64,000 nucleotides of DNA. Origin: Actinopolyspora xinjiangensis. Lineage in GTDB: Bacteria > Actinomycetota > Actinomycetes > Mycobacteriales > Pseudonocardiaceae. Below the pieces are notes generated by a model. The model was given only the letters and a program-made list of their open reading frames with translations. It was not told where the DNA came from and made no database searches. The DNA lies in assembly GCF_900104475.1 (NCBI RefSeq), contig NZ_FNJR01000003.1, forward strand, positions 288,917 through 352,916. Direction: 5' to 3'. The number at the start of each line of letters is the position of its first letter. The first letter of the stretch is position 1. Shown here piece by piece: positions 17,935 through 27,215 of the stretch. A program made the translations under genes and the position numbers.

Positions 17935-19269
17935 CTACCGAGGGGCCGGCGAACCGCCGGATTCCCTCGAACCGAGCCCCTGCGGATCGGCGGTGACGGC
18001 AGCCTCACGGTCGGGCTCGTCGCTGAACGCCCTGCGGGCCCCCGACCTCACCAACTGGAGCTGAGCCTCGACGGCGGGCAGGCGGTAACCGGGAACCGTC
18101 TCCCGCAAGCGCTCCAGCAGTGCCGACAGGCGCCGGGAGACCTGCACCGCCCCCTCCCCGAACTGGCGGGTCTCGTCGAGCGCCAAGCTCAAGTAGTCCT
18201 CCCAGGAGGGTGTTCGCGCCCGGAACCGAACGATCCCGGACTCGTCGTGGACGATGTCGGGGGTGAGGCGGCGACGCGCGATGGTCCGCAGCAGGACCTC
18301 GATCTGGTTGAGTGCCTGCGTCGCGGTGGTGGGGTCGTTGACCCCTGGTGAGAGCGCCTTGGCGGAGATGTCCGCGAGCAGGCGGAAGGCGAAGGCGGGA
18401 TCCTGATCCACGGACCGTTCGTCCCCGACCACGACCGAGGAGACGAGTTCGTCCTCGTCGAGCGAACCGCTGCCACCCCCGATCCGAAAGAGCGGATCAC
18501 CGGCAACGACGAGATCACCGATCGCTGGCACCAGCTCGATGACGGTATCGGCGGCGGTCGCCAGGGAGACCAGACCCCGCCGATCCACGCTCCGGACCAC
18601 GCCGGGCTCACCACGATGGGCGATCACACGGCAGTCCTCCGGCAGCGGAGCGAGTTCGCGTTCACCGAACTCGCCGGACAACGCCGGTTCCGGGTACACG
18701 CGATCGATCACCTTGCGTGCTTCCCGGCCGATATCGCCCAGCACCGAGGCCACGCGCAGCCCCGACGTCGTGTTCGTGATCAGCCGCAGGAACATGAACA
18801 TGCTCGCCAGCAGCGACAGCAGCGCGATCGAGATCGAGTTGTGGGGCACGAAGTCGGGATTCGCGGGACGGCCGACCGAGCTCAGCACCAGCAGCGAATA
18901 CAGGAAGGTGGCGATGAAGGTGCCCAGCGCCAGCTGCGTGACCGGGTCCCGCAGGAACAACAGCAGCATCCGCGGGGAGAACTGGCTGGAACCGAACTGC
19001 ACCGCTACCAGCAGGATCGAGAAGACGAAGCCGGTGAAAGTGATCATCCCGCCCGCCAACGAGCCGAGCAGGCTGCGGGCGGCCTCCGGATCGAACGCGA
19101 TGATCGTCAGCCCGGTGCTCCCGTCGACGACCGGGAACGCGATCCCGGCAGCTATGGCCAGCGCCGCGAACACGGCGGGAACGATCCAGATCCTGTTTCG
19201 CAGGTGCTCCGCGATACGCGTGCGCGTTCGCCACGTTCGGCGTGAGATCCTGTGCGGTTCTCGGTTCAC
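17935..19269 (-). CDS. DUF2254 family membrane protein
   Basis: About 444 residues. The first 165 residues hold four hydrophobic helices (for example IWIVPAVFAALAIAAGIAF and GMITFTGFVFSILLVAVQFG), and the remainder is a soluble domain with the segment DPAFAFRLLADISAKALSPG typical of DUF2254. The function of the family is unknown. GTG 19269 is chosen because GAGGAG lies at good spacing upstream; the longer frame adds 15 residues without a ribosome site. It stands alone between two non-coding stretches. Confidence 0.85.
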   Translation of the reverse strand: MNREPHRISRRTWRTRTRIAEHLRNRIWIVPAVFAALAIAAGIAFPVVDGSTGLTIIAFDPEAARSLLGSLAGGMITFTGFVFSILLVAVQFGSSQFSPRMLLLFLRDPVTQLALGTFIATFLYSLLVLSSVGRPANPDFVPHNSISIALLSLLASMFMFLRLITNTTSGLRVASVLGDIGREARKVIDRVYPEPALSGEFGERELAPLPEDCRVIAHRGEPGVVRSVDRRGLVSLATAADTVIELVPAIGDLVVAGDPLFRIGGGSGSLDEDELVSSVVVGDERSVDQDPAFAFRLLADISAKALSPGVNDPTTATQALNQIEVLLRTIARRRLTPDIVHDESGIVRFRARTPSWEDYLSLALDETRQFGEGAVQVSRRLSALLERLRETVPGYRLPAVEAQLQLVRSGARRAFSDEPDREAAVTADPQGLGSRESGGSPAPR

Positions 19270-19905
19270 CTGCTCTCCTCGAAGCGTCCACTCGACGGCG
19301 TGCGGGTACCTCACGACGCGGTGGAGAGCGGGGACCGTGGCCGAAGCGAATCCTCGGGCTGCGACACAGCGTCCGTCTCCGTGGCATCATCCCCGGACTC
19401 GAACCGGCCTGACTCACCGCCGCGGACGCCCGTCGCGGTGAGAGATCACCCTCACTCCTGTTCCGACCTCGCCAGTCTCGCTCGGTGAGAACACGTCCGC
19501 GCGGCGCTGTCACCGAATCGAGCGATACGCACGGACGTCTCCGGGAAACCGACGACGCCCGACGCGGAAACCGCGGTCTCGAACGGAATCCTGGCTCCGG
19601 ATCGGTCGCTCGTCCTCGGAATCCCCGAGACGTACGTCCCGGGACAGGCGTTGACGAGGCGTCGCGGTCGTGTTCGACCGCTCCGGCCGACCCGCCCGGG
19701 CTCTGCCCCTGACCGGTGTCGAGACGCGGTTTCGCGCCGTCCGCCAATCGGAGTTGGGAACGCTGCCGCACGAGGCCCACGTCCTCAGCAACGCCATGCG
19801 CGCCCCGGAGCACGGGACGCGGCTGATCCGAACGTCCCTCACGTGCGCCCCGGCTCGGGCGCACACCGGGTTGTAAACTTCCCCGTGCCCCGAACGAGGA
19901 GAGGA
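19270..19905. other. Long intergenic stretch, no gene recognised
   Basis: 636 bases between the divergent DUF2254 gene and the mini-protein gene. Open frames here have no recognisable family features and their codon usage does not hold together. It must contain promoters for both flanking genes; I found no clear -35/-10 pair. Confidence 0.5.
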
Positions 19906-20100
19906 ATGTCGTCCGGAAAGACGCACGCGGTCGGCCTCCGATCGCGCGAGCTGGTCGAGGCGATGGAATCAGGGGACGCGGTGGAAGCCGCGAGAGCGCT
20001 CACCGCGCACCTGTCCCGCAGCCGGGAGACGATCGTCGAGTGGCTCACGCGGTGGATCAGCGCGGGCACGTTCGACGTCGAGTTCGGACCGGCGTGTTGA
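19906..20100 (+). CDS. 64-residue protein resembling the end of a GntR/FCD domain
   Basis: The ATG is preceded by a strong GAGGAGAGGA ribosome site. The segment LVEAMESGDAVEAARALTAH followed by LSRSRE closely resembles the last helix pair of FCD ligand-binding domains in GntR-family regulators, but no DNA-binding domain is present upstream in any frame. It may be a stand-alone mini-domain or a remnant. The stop codon overlaps the start of the MFS gene, so the two are translationally coupled. Confidence 0.6.
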   Translation: MSSGKTHAVGLRSRELVEAMESGDAVEAARALTAHLSRSRETIVEWLTRWISAGTFDVEFGPAC

Positions 20101-21323
20101 GCAGAGCCGGATCGAAGAGCCTCGCACCGTCGAAGGGCGTATCGCCGAGGTTGGTACTGGTGCTGGTGTGCGTCGTCTGTACCCAGACCACCCTCAACCT
20201 GGCCAGACCACTGCTCTCGTACCGCGTGCTCTCCCTCGGCGGCGGTGAGGTGGCCGTCGGGCTGATCACGGCCGCCTACGCGCTGCTCTCGCTCGTGGTG
20301 GCCCTGCCGCTCGGCCGCCACACCGACCGCGACGGCCGTACCGTCCCGGTGCTGCTGGCCGGGACCGTGCTGCTCGTCGCGGCGCCGCTGTGGTTGGCCG
20401 GTTCGACCTCCTTGTCGGGCGTGACCGTCGGCTCGGCCGTGTTGGGCCTGGGCCACATCGTGTTCATGATGGGTGGCCAGCGCTTCGTCACCACCGTGTC
20501 GGACGACGAGACGCTGGACCGCGACTTCGGGCTGTTCACCGCCGCGGTGTCCGTGGGGCAGATGCTCGGCCCGCTCGGCTCGGGCCTGCTGCTGGGCCAG
20601 GCTTCCGGGGAGGCGCTGGCAGGTGCGACGACCAGGGCGTTCCTCGTCGGTGCGGTGACGGCCGCGGTCGGTCTGCTGCCGGTGCTGCTGTTGCGTCGAG
20701 ACCCCTCCGGCACGACGCCCACCCCCGAGTCCGGCGACCAGCGGGGCGCGCTGAGCCTGCTGCGCCGACCGGGCATGGCCACCGGCCTGTTCACCAGCCT
20801 CGCGCTGCTCGGCGCGGTCGACCTGCTGACCGCGTACCTGCCGCTGATCGCCGAGGAGCGGGGCATCGCCCCCGCCGTGGCGGGCGCGCTGCTGGCGACG
20901 CGCTCCGGGGCCTCGATCCTCTCCCGGCTGGGACTGGGCCGCATGGCCGCGCGGTGGCGGCGGCGCACTCTGATCGTGGCCAGCTGTCTCGGCGCCGGGA
21001 CGTGCCTCGTGCTGGTCACCGTCCCCGGCCTGGGACTGGTGACGATGACCGCCGCACTCGCCGTCGGCGGTTTCCTCCTCGGCATCGGACAACCGCTGAC
21101 CATGACCGCGGTGGTGCGCACGGCGGGCACGGCCAACCGGGGATCCGGACTCGCCCTGCGACTGTGGACCAACCGCGCCGGGCAGGTGGTGCTGCCCGCG
21201 TGCGCGGCGGTGGTCTCCGGCTCACTGGGTGCGCCGAGCGCCCTGCTGTTCGCCGCCGTGGTACTGCTCGGCACCGGCGGGCTCGTCCGGTTCGGCACCG
21301 GCGAGGGTGCGCGGACGGAGTGA
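20094..21323 (+). CDS. MFS transporter
   Basis: About 409 residues with twelve hydrophobic helices and the loop 2-3 motif LGRHTDRDGRTVPVL. The C-terminal half includes the segment RGSGLALRLWTNRAGQVVLP. It is probably an exporter of unknown substrate. The start is GTG 20094 or TTG 20097, both overlapping the stop of the 64-residue gene. The long 427-residue frame beginning at 20040 is rejected because it overlaps that gene. Confidence 0.85.
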   Translation: MLSRAGSKSLAPSKGVSPRLVLVLVCVVCTQTTLNLARPLLSYRVLSLGGGEVAVGLITAAYALLSLVVALPLGRHTDRDGRTVPVLLAGTVLLVAAPLWLAGSTSLSGVTVGSAVLGLGHIVFMMGGQRFVTTVSDDETLDRDFGLFTAAVSVGQMLGPLGSGLLLGQASGEALAGATTRAFLVGAVTAAVGLLPVLLLRRDPSGTTPTPESGDQRGALSLLRRPGMATGLFTSLALLGAVDLLTAYLPLIAEERGIAPAVAGALLATRSGASILSRLGLGRMAARWRRRTLIVASCLGAGTCLVLVTVPGLGLVTMTAALAVGGFLLGIGQPLTMTAVVRTAGTANRGSGLALRLWTNRAGQVVLPACAAVVSGSLGAPSALLFAAVVLLGTGGLVRFGTGEGARTE

Positions 21324-21577
21324 ACGACGTTCAACGGATTCGGCGTGGCGAGTTGCGTGTTTCCGGCTCCGCTCCCGGAGGTACTGGGGATTTCTCTCGC
21401 ACCGCCCGGACCCGCTTGCACCCGAGCGGGCGGAGAGTTCAGGCGGAACGAGCCCGTTTTCCGGGAACTTTCCGCTGAAACCACGGACTCCGTGAGATCT
21501 CCACCGACATGCCTCGCCGACGCTTCGGCGACGAGCCACTGGACCACCCGAAGTGGACCTACCGTGAACCCCCTTCC

Positions 21578-21597
21578 TGTCATATTGACATTAATGT
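21578..21597. promoter_or_regulatory. Inverted repeats upstream of the NrtR-like gene
   Basis: Two overlapping symmetric elements lie just before the start codon: TGTCA-N3-TGACA (21578-21590) and the perfect 10-bp palindrome ACATTAATGT (21588-21597). The area is AT-rich against a GC-rich background. It is a good candidate for the autoregulatory operator of the cassette. Confidence 0.55.
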
Positions 21598-21610
21598 ACG
21601 ATCTCCCACC

Positions 21611-22342
21611 ATGAGTGACGAATCGTGGTCACCTCCGGCCGTACTGCTAGCGGTTGATCTCGTCATCCTGACGTTGCGGGACTCACGGCTGTCCGTACTG
21701 CTCGTGGAACGCGGCATCGAGCCGCACCAGGGTGATCCGGCTTTACCGGGTGGGTTTCTCCAACACTCCTGTGAGGATCTCCGGGCCGCCGCTATTCGCG
21801 AGTTGAGCGAAGAATCGGCCCTCGACGCATCGAGACTCCACCTGGAGCAGTTGGGCACGTACGGGACTCCCGACCGCGACCCGAGAGGACGGGTCGTATC
21901 CGTGGCATATCTGGTGATCGCTCCCGCCCTTCCCGAACCGATCGCGGGAACCGACGCGGCAGATGCGTCCTGGGCACCGGCCGAGGAAATCCTGTCCGGA
22001 GCTCGAAGGCTGGCCTTCGACCACGAAGAGATCGTCACCGACGGAGTCGAGCGCGCGCGGAACAAGTTGGAGCATTCGCCACTCGCCACCGCGTTCTGCG
22101 ACAGGACGTTCACGATCTCGCAACTACAGCAGGTCTACGAAGCGGTTTGGGGGGTCGAGCTCGATCCCCGCAATTTCTACCGCAAGGTCCAGGCCGTGCC
22201 CGGCTTCATCGTCTCCGCCGGGACCGAACGCAGGAGCACGCGGGGACGCCCCGCCCGACTGTTCCGGGCCGGATCACGAACCACGCTGCATCCACCACTG
22301 GTAAGGCCCGACCCGCCGAATCCGGAAGAGGAGGAGAGATGA
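21611..22342 (+). CDS. NrtR-like Nudix-domain transcriptional regulator
   Basis: 243 residues. Residues about 10-150 form a Nudix fold. The Nudix box near 47-71 (LPGGFLQHSCEDL then AAAIRELSEESALD) is degenerate: it has one extra residue before the first Glu and Ala in place of the conserved Gly near its end. The C-terminal part (FTISQLQQVYEAVWG, LDPRNFYRKVQAVPGFI) is the winged-helix domain of the NrtR family. Known NrtR proteins are non-hydrolysing repressors that sense NAD-related metabolites such as ADP-ribose. ATG 21611 is chosen over the longer frame. The stop overlaps the nucleosidase start (ATGA), so it is the first gene of a three-gene cassette. Confidence 0.85.
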   Translation: MSDESWSPPAVLLAVDLVILTLRDSRLSVLLVERGIEPHQGDPALPGGFLQHSCEDLRAAAIRELSEESALDASRLHLEQLGTYGTPDRDPRGRVVSVAYLVIAPALPEPIAGTDAADASWAPAEEILSGARRLAFDHEEIVTDGVERARNKLEHSPLATAFCDRTFTISQLQQVYEAVWGVELDPRNFYRKVQAVPGFIVSAGTERRSTRGRPARLFRAGSRTTLHPPLVRPDPPNPEEEER

Positions 22343-23490
22343 CCGAGAACCGGGTGGTGATACTCACCGCTCTCAATCGTGAGTACACCGCCGTTCGCCG
22401 CAGGTTGAACGATCCGCGTGTGTACCGCCACGAACGGGGAACCCGCTTCGAACTGGGTTCACTGTCCGGCACGAACTGCCGGATCGCTCTCGGTTTGGCC
22501 GACAAGGGGAACCATCCCGCCGCGGTACTCGCGGAACGTGCGATTCAGCAGTTCTCACCAGCGGCGGTCCTGTTCGTAGGAGTCGCGGGAGCCCTGCGAG
22601 ACACCACTTCACTGGGTGATGTCGTGATGGCGACACACGTGTACGCCTATCACGGCGGCACCAGCGAGGACGACGGACTCAAGGCACGCCCCCGGGTCTG
22701 GGAAGCACCTCACGAGATCGTCCAGATCGCCGCTCACCTCGCCCGTACCGAGGAATGGCGGGACGAGAAGTCAGCCGACGCGAGGGAACCGACTGTCCAC
22801 TTCGGCGCCATCGCCGCCGGTGAAGTGGTGCAGAACTCCAGTATCTCCGGTGAGGCGAGATGGATCCGCGACCACTACAACGACGCACTCGCCATCGAGA
22901 TGGAAGCGGCCGGTGTGGCCCAAGCCGGTCACCTGAACAGCTCGCGAGTAGCGGTCGTGCGCGGCATCAGCGACAGAGCCGACGGGACCAAGACCAGTAG
23001 CGAGGACAGCACCTGGCAACCGCGAGCCGCTGCGAACGCGGCGGCGTTCGCCTGCAAGCTCGCCGAGGAACTGAGCACGGAACAGGAGCACGCCGAGATG
23101 AACCAGCACTCGGAGCCGCAGCGGGGCACCGTCGTTCACAACTCCGCCTACCGAAGCCAGGTCGGCATCCAGGCCGCGCACGTGACCAACAGCACCGTTC
23201 GGATGAACACCGGTCCGCAGGAGTCCGGTACCACCGACCTCGCGGAAGAACTGGCCGCTTTCCGCGACCACCTCAGGCAGGAACGTTCGATCGGCAACAT
23301 CGACGAGGGGACCTACGAGGCGGTTCAGAGCGAACTCGAGATCGCGGGCAAGGCACTGGACAGCGAACCGCGGGAAGACAGGGGCACGGTGGTGCTGGCC
23401 CTCAAGAAGGTGAGCGGACTCATCGGCGACGTCACCAGCCTGGCGACACGGATCGCGACCCTGATCACCGCGGCGAACGGACTGTCATGA
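22339..23490 (+). CDS. MTAN/PNP-family nucleosidase with C-terminal signalling tail
   Basis: 383 residues. Residues 1-240 are a nucleoside phosphorylase / 5'-methylthioadenosine nucleosidase domain: VVILTALNREYTAVRR, LFVGVAGAL, GDVVMATHVYAYHGG, AIEMEAAGVAQAG and VVRGISDRADG, the last holding the expected catalytic Asp. This subtype is known from conflict and NACHT-linked proteins. Residues 264-290 carry a short motif (VGIQAAHVTNSTVRMN) also present in the next protein, followed by a helical tail. The enzyme probably cleaves an N-glycosidic bond in a nucleoside or nucleotide; the substrate is unknown. Both ends overlap the neighbouring genes by four bases. Confidence 0.88.
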   Translation: MTENRVVILTALNREYTAVRRRLNDPRVYRHERGTRFELGSLSGTNCRIALGLADKGNHPAAVLAERAIQQFSPAAVLFVGVAGALRDTTSLGDVVMATHVYAYHGGTSEDDGLKARPRVWEAPHEIVQIAAHLARTEEWRDEKSADAREPTVHFGAIAAGEVVQNSSISGEARWIRDHYNDALAIEMEAAGVAQAGHLNSSRVAVVRGISDRADGTKTSSEDSTWQPRAAANAAAFACKLAEELSTEQEHAEMNQHSEPQRGTVVHNSAYRSQVGIQAAHVTNSTVRMNTGPQESGTTDLAEELAAFRDHLRQERSIGNIDEGTYEAVQSELEIAGKALDSEPREDRGTVVLALKKVSGLIGDVTSLATRIATLITAANGLS

Positions 23491-25472
23491 GCGAACACAC
23501 GAACCACACCACGAACATCGTGAAGGAAAATGGCAAGGTCGGAGCCCAAGCCGACGAAATAAAAAATTCAAACATAACCATAAATGATTATGCCGAATAC
23601 TCCCCGGAAGAAAAATATGAAGCCGCCGAGAAACTCCTGCAAGAAGGCGTCCCCAGAAAGGCCCGCGATCTGATCGACGACGCCATCTCCAAGGGCCACG
23701 ACGGCGCCAGAGTACGGTTCCATCGCGTGCTGGCGATCCTGAGCAAGCGCTCGTACCGGGACCTCACCGCCGAGGACCGGGAACAGATGAGACTCAGCAC
23801 GAAATCACCGCACGAGCACACAGACGACAGCTGGAGCGGTGCACTGGACGCGATACGCGAACTGTTCGAACACTTCGAGAACCCCGAGATCGGCACGAGA
23901 CACACCGACAAGAAACTGAGAGATCTGCCGTCGCAGCAGCACGAAAAGATCATGCGGCATCTCGATCTCTTCATCACCAGCGAACTGAAAGACGTTCTGT
24001 GGACCGAAACAAGCGATGAAGCCCGAGAGAGCCGATTCAGCGGTGACCGCAGTAATCGAGTGTGGGCCTACTTTCAACCCGACCCCCTGGACGCACGGGT
24101 CAGGCACCCCGTCGAAGATCCCCTTCTGCCGCACGACCGCCGATGGGCGATAGTCACTTCCTGCACCGGCACGGCCGCTGTCGGCTACCTGGGATGGCTG
24201 GTGCTGACTCATGCGACGGTGTTGTCGGTACTCGCCTACCTGGCCATGCTGGCTTTCGGCTACGTGGCAAGCAGGAACGGATTCGAGTGGCACTACCGGA
24301 CATCACGTTTGAGACTCAAGGAGGGTGATTTTTTCCGGTCGACATCGGTCACCGGATCCGATCCGGACGGGTTCGCCAACCAGGTCGATCGTTCTTTCTC
24401 CCACTATTTCCACAAGTACTGCCCCGAGAACACGAACCGCGAGAAGTGGCTCGCCGAAACCGCCGGGATTCGCGCCACACTCCGCGACGAGATCGTCGAA
24501 CTCTATCGGGAAAGCCGAACCGGCGTCGGTCGCGTGAACTGGTTGATCCGATACCTGACCTCCGACGTCAAGCAGCGCTGGCAAGCAGGAACACTGCTGC
24601 GACACCGTGAGCGGTATCGGGTGGCCACGTCCACGAAGGTGCGGTTCTCACTGGCTCTGGCAGCCCTGGTTCCCACCACGCTGATCGTGCTCGTCACCAC
24701 CGTGACGACAAGTGTCCTCCCCGCCGTGCTCGCCGCGCTCGTCGCCGTGGCCAGTACGCGAGACGCCGTGAAGCGCTGGCTGCGCGTCGCAGTGGAACGC
24801 CGTCGGTTCGAGGAGGACCAGCGAGAAAGCGACCGTCTCCACCAGGAACGCCACGAGGCGTACCTCCGCTGGAAGCGGAAGCTGGAGACCACGTGCCCGT
24901 CGGAAACCGAGATGGAGTACTGGCTACACTGCGACAAAGTGATCATGCTCGACGACGCCCTGCGTCATTACAGGTTGGCATGGCGTGACATCATAACTCA
25001 CGCTTTCCTGCAAACTCCCACTTCGGACGCCAAGCGAAAGCGCCGAGGTGGCCCGCTGCGCTTCTCGAAATACGATGTCAGATTGTTTCTGATCACTCGA
25101 GACGGTGTACGCGAGACAAACACGACACTGGATTTCGAGCAGGGATCGTTCGGCAGGGCACAACGTGGAAACTTCCGATTCGATGCGATTTCCTCCACCG
25201 ACATCATCCCGTCCAGCGGTCTCGGTTACACCCTGAAGATAACCCTGATCAATGGCCCTACCAGGGAAGTGAACGTCAAGGAACCCGACCAGGAGGCATC
25301 GACCACCAATCCCAACGACACCTCCGAGCGACTGTCCGAAATCGATCTCGACGCGGCGGGGTTCACGCACACCCGACACGTCCTCGAAGGGATCGCGGCG
25401 GAAGGAAAGGGGTGGATCGAACGCGATCCGGTTACCAGCGACGTCGGCTTCACTTCCAGCACCGACGAGTGA
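23487..25472 (+). CDS. Four-helix membrane protein with N-terminal RHIM-like motif, function unknown
   Basis: 661 residues. Residues 17-33 (KVGAQADEIKNSNITIN) match the motif in the nucleosidase tail. A TPR-like helical region follows (SPEEKYEAAEKLLQEG, ARDLIDDAISKGHDGARV). Two pairs of membrane helices are visible: about 220-265 and about 390-425, separated by a charged helical region. The C-terminal 150 residues are soluble and mostly beta. The DNA of the first 40 codons after the start is much richer in A/T than the surroundings (23555-23625). I do not recognise a family. It could be the membrane effector or the sensor of the cassette. Confidence 0.8.
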   Translation: MSEHTNHTTNIVKENGKVGAQADEIKNSNITINDYAEYSPEEKYEAAEKLLQEGVPRKARDLIDDAISKGHDGARVRFHRVLAILSKRSYRDLTAEDREQMRLSTKSPHEHTDDSWSGALDAIRELFEHFENPEIGTRHTDKKLRDLPSQQHEKIMRHLDLFITSELKDVLWTETSDEARESRFSGDRSNRVWAYFQPDPLDARVRHPVEDPLLPHDRRWAIVTSCTGTAAVGYLGWLVLTHATVLSVLAYLAMLAFGYVASRNGFEWHYRTSRLRLKEGDFFRSTSVTGSDPDGFANQVDRSFSHYFHKYCPENTNREKWLAETAGIRATLRDEIVELYRESRTGVGRVNWLIRYLTSDVKQRWQAGTLLRHRERYRVATSTKVRFSLALAALVPTTLIVLVTTVTTSVLPAVLAALVAVASTRDAVKRWLRVAVERRRFEEDQRESDRLHQERHEAYLRWKRKLETTCPSETEMEYWLHCDKVIMLDDALRHYRLAWRDIITHAFLQTPTSDAKRKRRGGPLRFSKYDVRLFLITRDGVRETNTTLDFEQGSFGRAQRGNFRFDAISSTDIIPSSGLGYTLKITLINGPTREVNVKEPDQEASTTNPNDTSERLSEIDLDAAGFTHTRHVLEGIAAEGKGWIERDPVTSDVGFTSSTDE

Positions 25473-25521
25473 CGCTGCGGGCTCACGCCACGCAGCCTGG
25501 GGTCATGCGGTGAAATCGATC

Positions 25522-25545
25522 AGGCGCCGAGATCACTCGGCGCCT
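25522..25545. terminator. Terminator closing the three-gene cassette
   Basis: A 10-bp perfect stem (AGGCGCCGAG / CTCGGCGCCT) with an ATCA loop lies 50 bases after the cassette. It also lies 52 bases beyond the znuB stop on the other strand and may be bidirectional. Confidence 0.85.
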
Positions 25546-25596
25546 TCGTCGGGTACGATCAACGGCCTTCTCCTTTCAACCATCGTACTCTCCGGA

Positions 25597-26433
25597 TCAC
25601 GCCAGTCCGTCCCGGAAACTCCTCCGAAGTCCCCGCCACAGCGGGAAAACGCCCCGAACAGCGGTGAAGATCGCGCAGGCGCTGAGCACGATCGCGGGCC
25701 CGGACGGCAGGTCGAACGCGTAGGACACTCCCAGACCACCCAGGGTGACCACGACGCCCACCGCCACGGTGGCGGTCATCATGCTCGCGAGCGTGCGGGT
25801 GAACGACCCCGCGGTCGCGGCGGGAACGGTCAGCAACGCGATGAGCAGCACGACGCCGACGAGCTGGATGAGCACCACCACGGCCAGAGCCACGGCCGCG
25901 GGCAGCACCAGCTCCAGCGCGAGCACGGGCAGGTTGCGACTGCGCGCGAACGCCCGGTCGGCGGAGTAGGCCAGCAGTGGCCGGTAGTACAGCGCGACGA
26001 ACCCCACGAGCACCACAGCGACCGCACCGAGCAGCGGGAGGTCACCGCGTGGGATCGACAGCAGCGAACCGAACAGGAAGCTACGGGCGTTGGCGGTGTA
26101 GCCCGGGGTGAAGTGGACGAAGATCACCCCCAGCGACATGCCGACGGCCCACAGCATCCCGATCAGGGTGTCGTTGCGCTGCCGCGCGAAACGCCGCAGC
26201 AGCCCCATGAGCACCGCCGCCAGCACGCCGAAGACCATCGCCAGCGCGGAGGGGTCCATCCCGAGGAAGAAGCCGAGCCCCACCCCGCCGTAGGAGGCGT
26301 GCGCGATGCCGCCGCCCGCCAGGACCTCCCGGTTGACGACCACGAGGGTGCCGACGACACCGAGCACCACACTGGCGAGTACGGCGGCGATGACCGCGTT
26401 CTGCATGAACTCCAGCCGCAGTACCTCGATCAC
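25597..26433 (-). CDS. znuB: Zinc ABC transporter permease
   Basis: 278 residues with about eight hydrophobic helices. Family segments include EFMQNAVIAAVLASVVLGVV and GGGIAHASYGGVGLG (the SHA-type loop of ABC-3 permeases) and NDTLIGMLWAVGMSLGV. The GTG start at 26433 overlaps the znuC stop and is preceded by GAGGAGG. The longer frame running to 27429 crosses znuC and is a shadow. It forms the membrane channel of the zinc importer. Confidence 0.93.
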   Translation of the reverse strand: MIEVLRLEFMQNAVIAAVLASVVLGVVGTLVVVNREVLAGGGIAHASYGGVGLGFFLGMDPSALAMVFGVLAAVLMGLLRRFARQRNDTLIGMLWAVGMSLGVIFVHFTPGYTANARSFLFGSLLSIPRGDLPLLGAVAVVLVGFVALYYRPLLAYSADRAFARSRNLPVLALELVLPAAVALAVVVLIQLVGVVLLIALLTVPAATAGSFTRTLASMMTATVAVGVVVTLGGLGVSYAFDLPSGPAIVLSACAIFTAVRGVFPLWRGLRRSFRDGLA

Positions 26434-27215
26434 ACCGGCCTCCTCGTCGAACGCGCGTGCTCCCGCTCGGAAGCCGCGGTGCCGTCCGGCGGAGGGACGT
26501 GACCGACCGGTGGGTCGTCGTGGTGAACCGGCGCCCCGACCAGCCGTCCGCTGCCGGGCCACGGAGTCACGCCGTGGTCCACGGTTACGCCACACGTCGC
26601 CCGGGACGCGATGCCGTCGATGTCGTGGGAGGCCACGACGATGGTCGTGCGGCCGGTCAACGAGGACAGCAGCCGGTGGAGGTGCTGCGCCGAGTCGGCG
26701 TCGATACCGGCTTCGGGTTCGTCCAGCACGAGCAGGTCCGGCTCGGCGGCCAGTGCCCTGGCGAGCAGCACGCGTCGGCGTTGCCCCGTGGACAGGGCTG
26801 ACACCGGACGCGCGGCGAGCTCCGCGAGACCGACCCGTTCGAGGGCTCCGGTGACCGCCGGCCGGTCGGCGGCGCGCAGTCGCTGCGGCAGCCAGGTGGC
26901 ACGGAGGCGCCCCATGGCCGTGAGATCCCGCACCGTCAGGGGGAACTCCGGATCGAGCCGGGCGTCCTGGGGGAGGTAGCCGATGCGTCCCCGGGCTCGT
27001 CGCGGCGGCTGACCGTGGATCTCGACCGTCCCCCGAATCGGCCGCAGCAGACCGACGAGCAGTCCGAGCAGTGTGGACTTCCCTCCCCCGTTGGGACCGA
27101 TCAGGGCGAGGAACTCCCCTCGCTCCAGGGTCAGGTCCACCTCCGACAGCACGGGGGCGGCGCCGTAGCCGGCCCGGACCCCGGACAGCGACACGGCGAT
27201 GCTCGCCCGTCCCAT
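26430..27215 (-). CDS. znuC: Zinc ABC transporter ATP-binding protein
   Basis: 261 residues. Walker A is GPNGGGKST, the signature is LSTGQRRR and Walker B is [12 protein letters not shown], followed by the switch His in VASHDIDGI. The C-terminal 50 residues are Pro- and His-rich ([15 protein letters not shown]), possibly a metal-binding tail. The start shares a base with the znuA stop. It powers zinc import. Confidence 0.92.
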   Translation of the reverse strand: MGRASIAVSLSGVRAGYGAAPVLSEVDLTLERGEFLALIGPNGGGKSTLLGLLVGLLRPIRGTVEIHGQPPRRARGRIGYLPQDARLDPEFPLTVRDLTAMGRLRATWLPQRLRAADRPAVTGALERVGLAELAARPVSALSTGQRRRVLLARALAAEPDLLVLDEPEAGIDADSAQHLHRLLSSLTGRTTIVVASHDIDGIASRATCGVTVDHGVTPWPGSGRLVGAPVHHDDPPVGHVPPPDGTAASEREHARSTRRPV

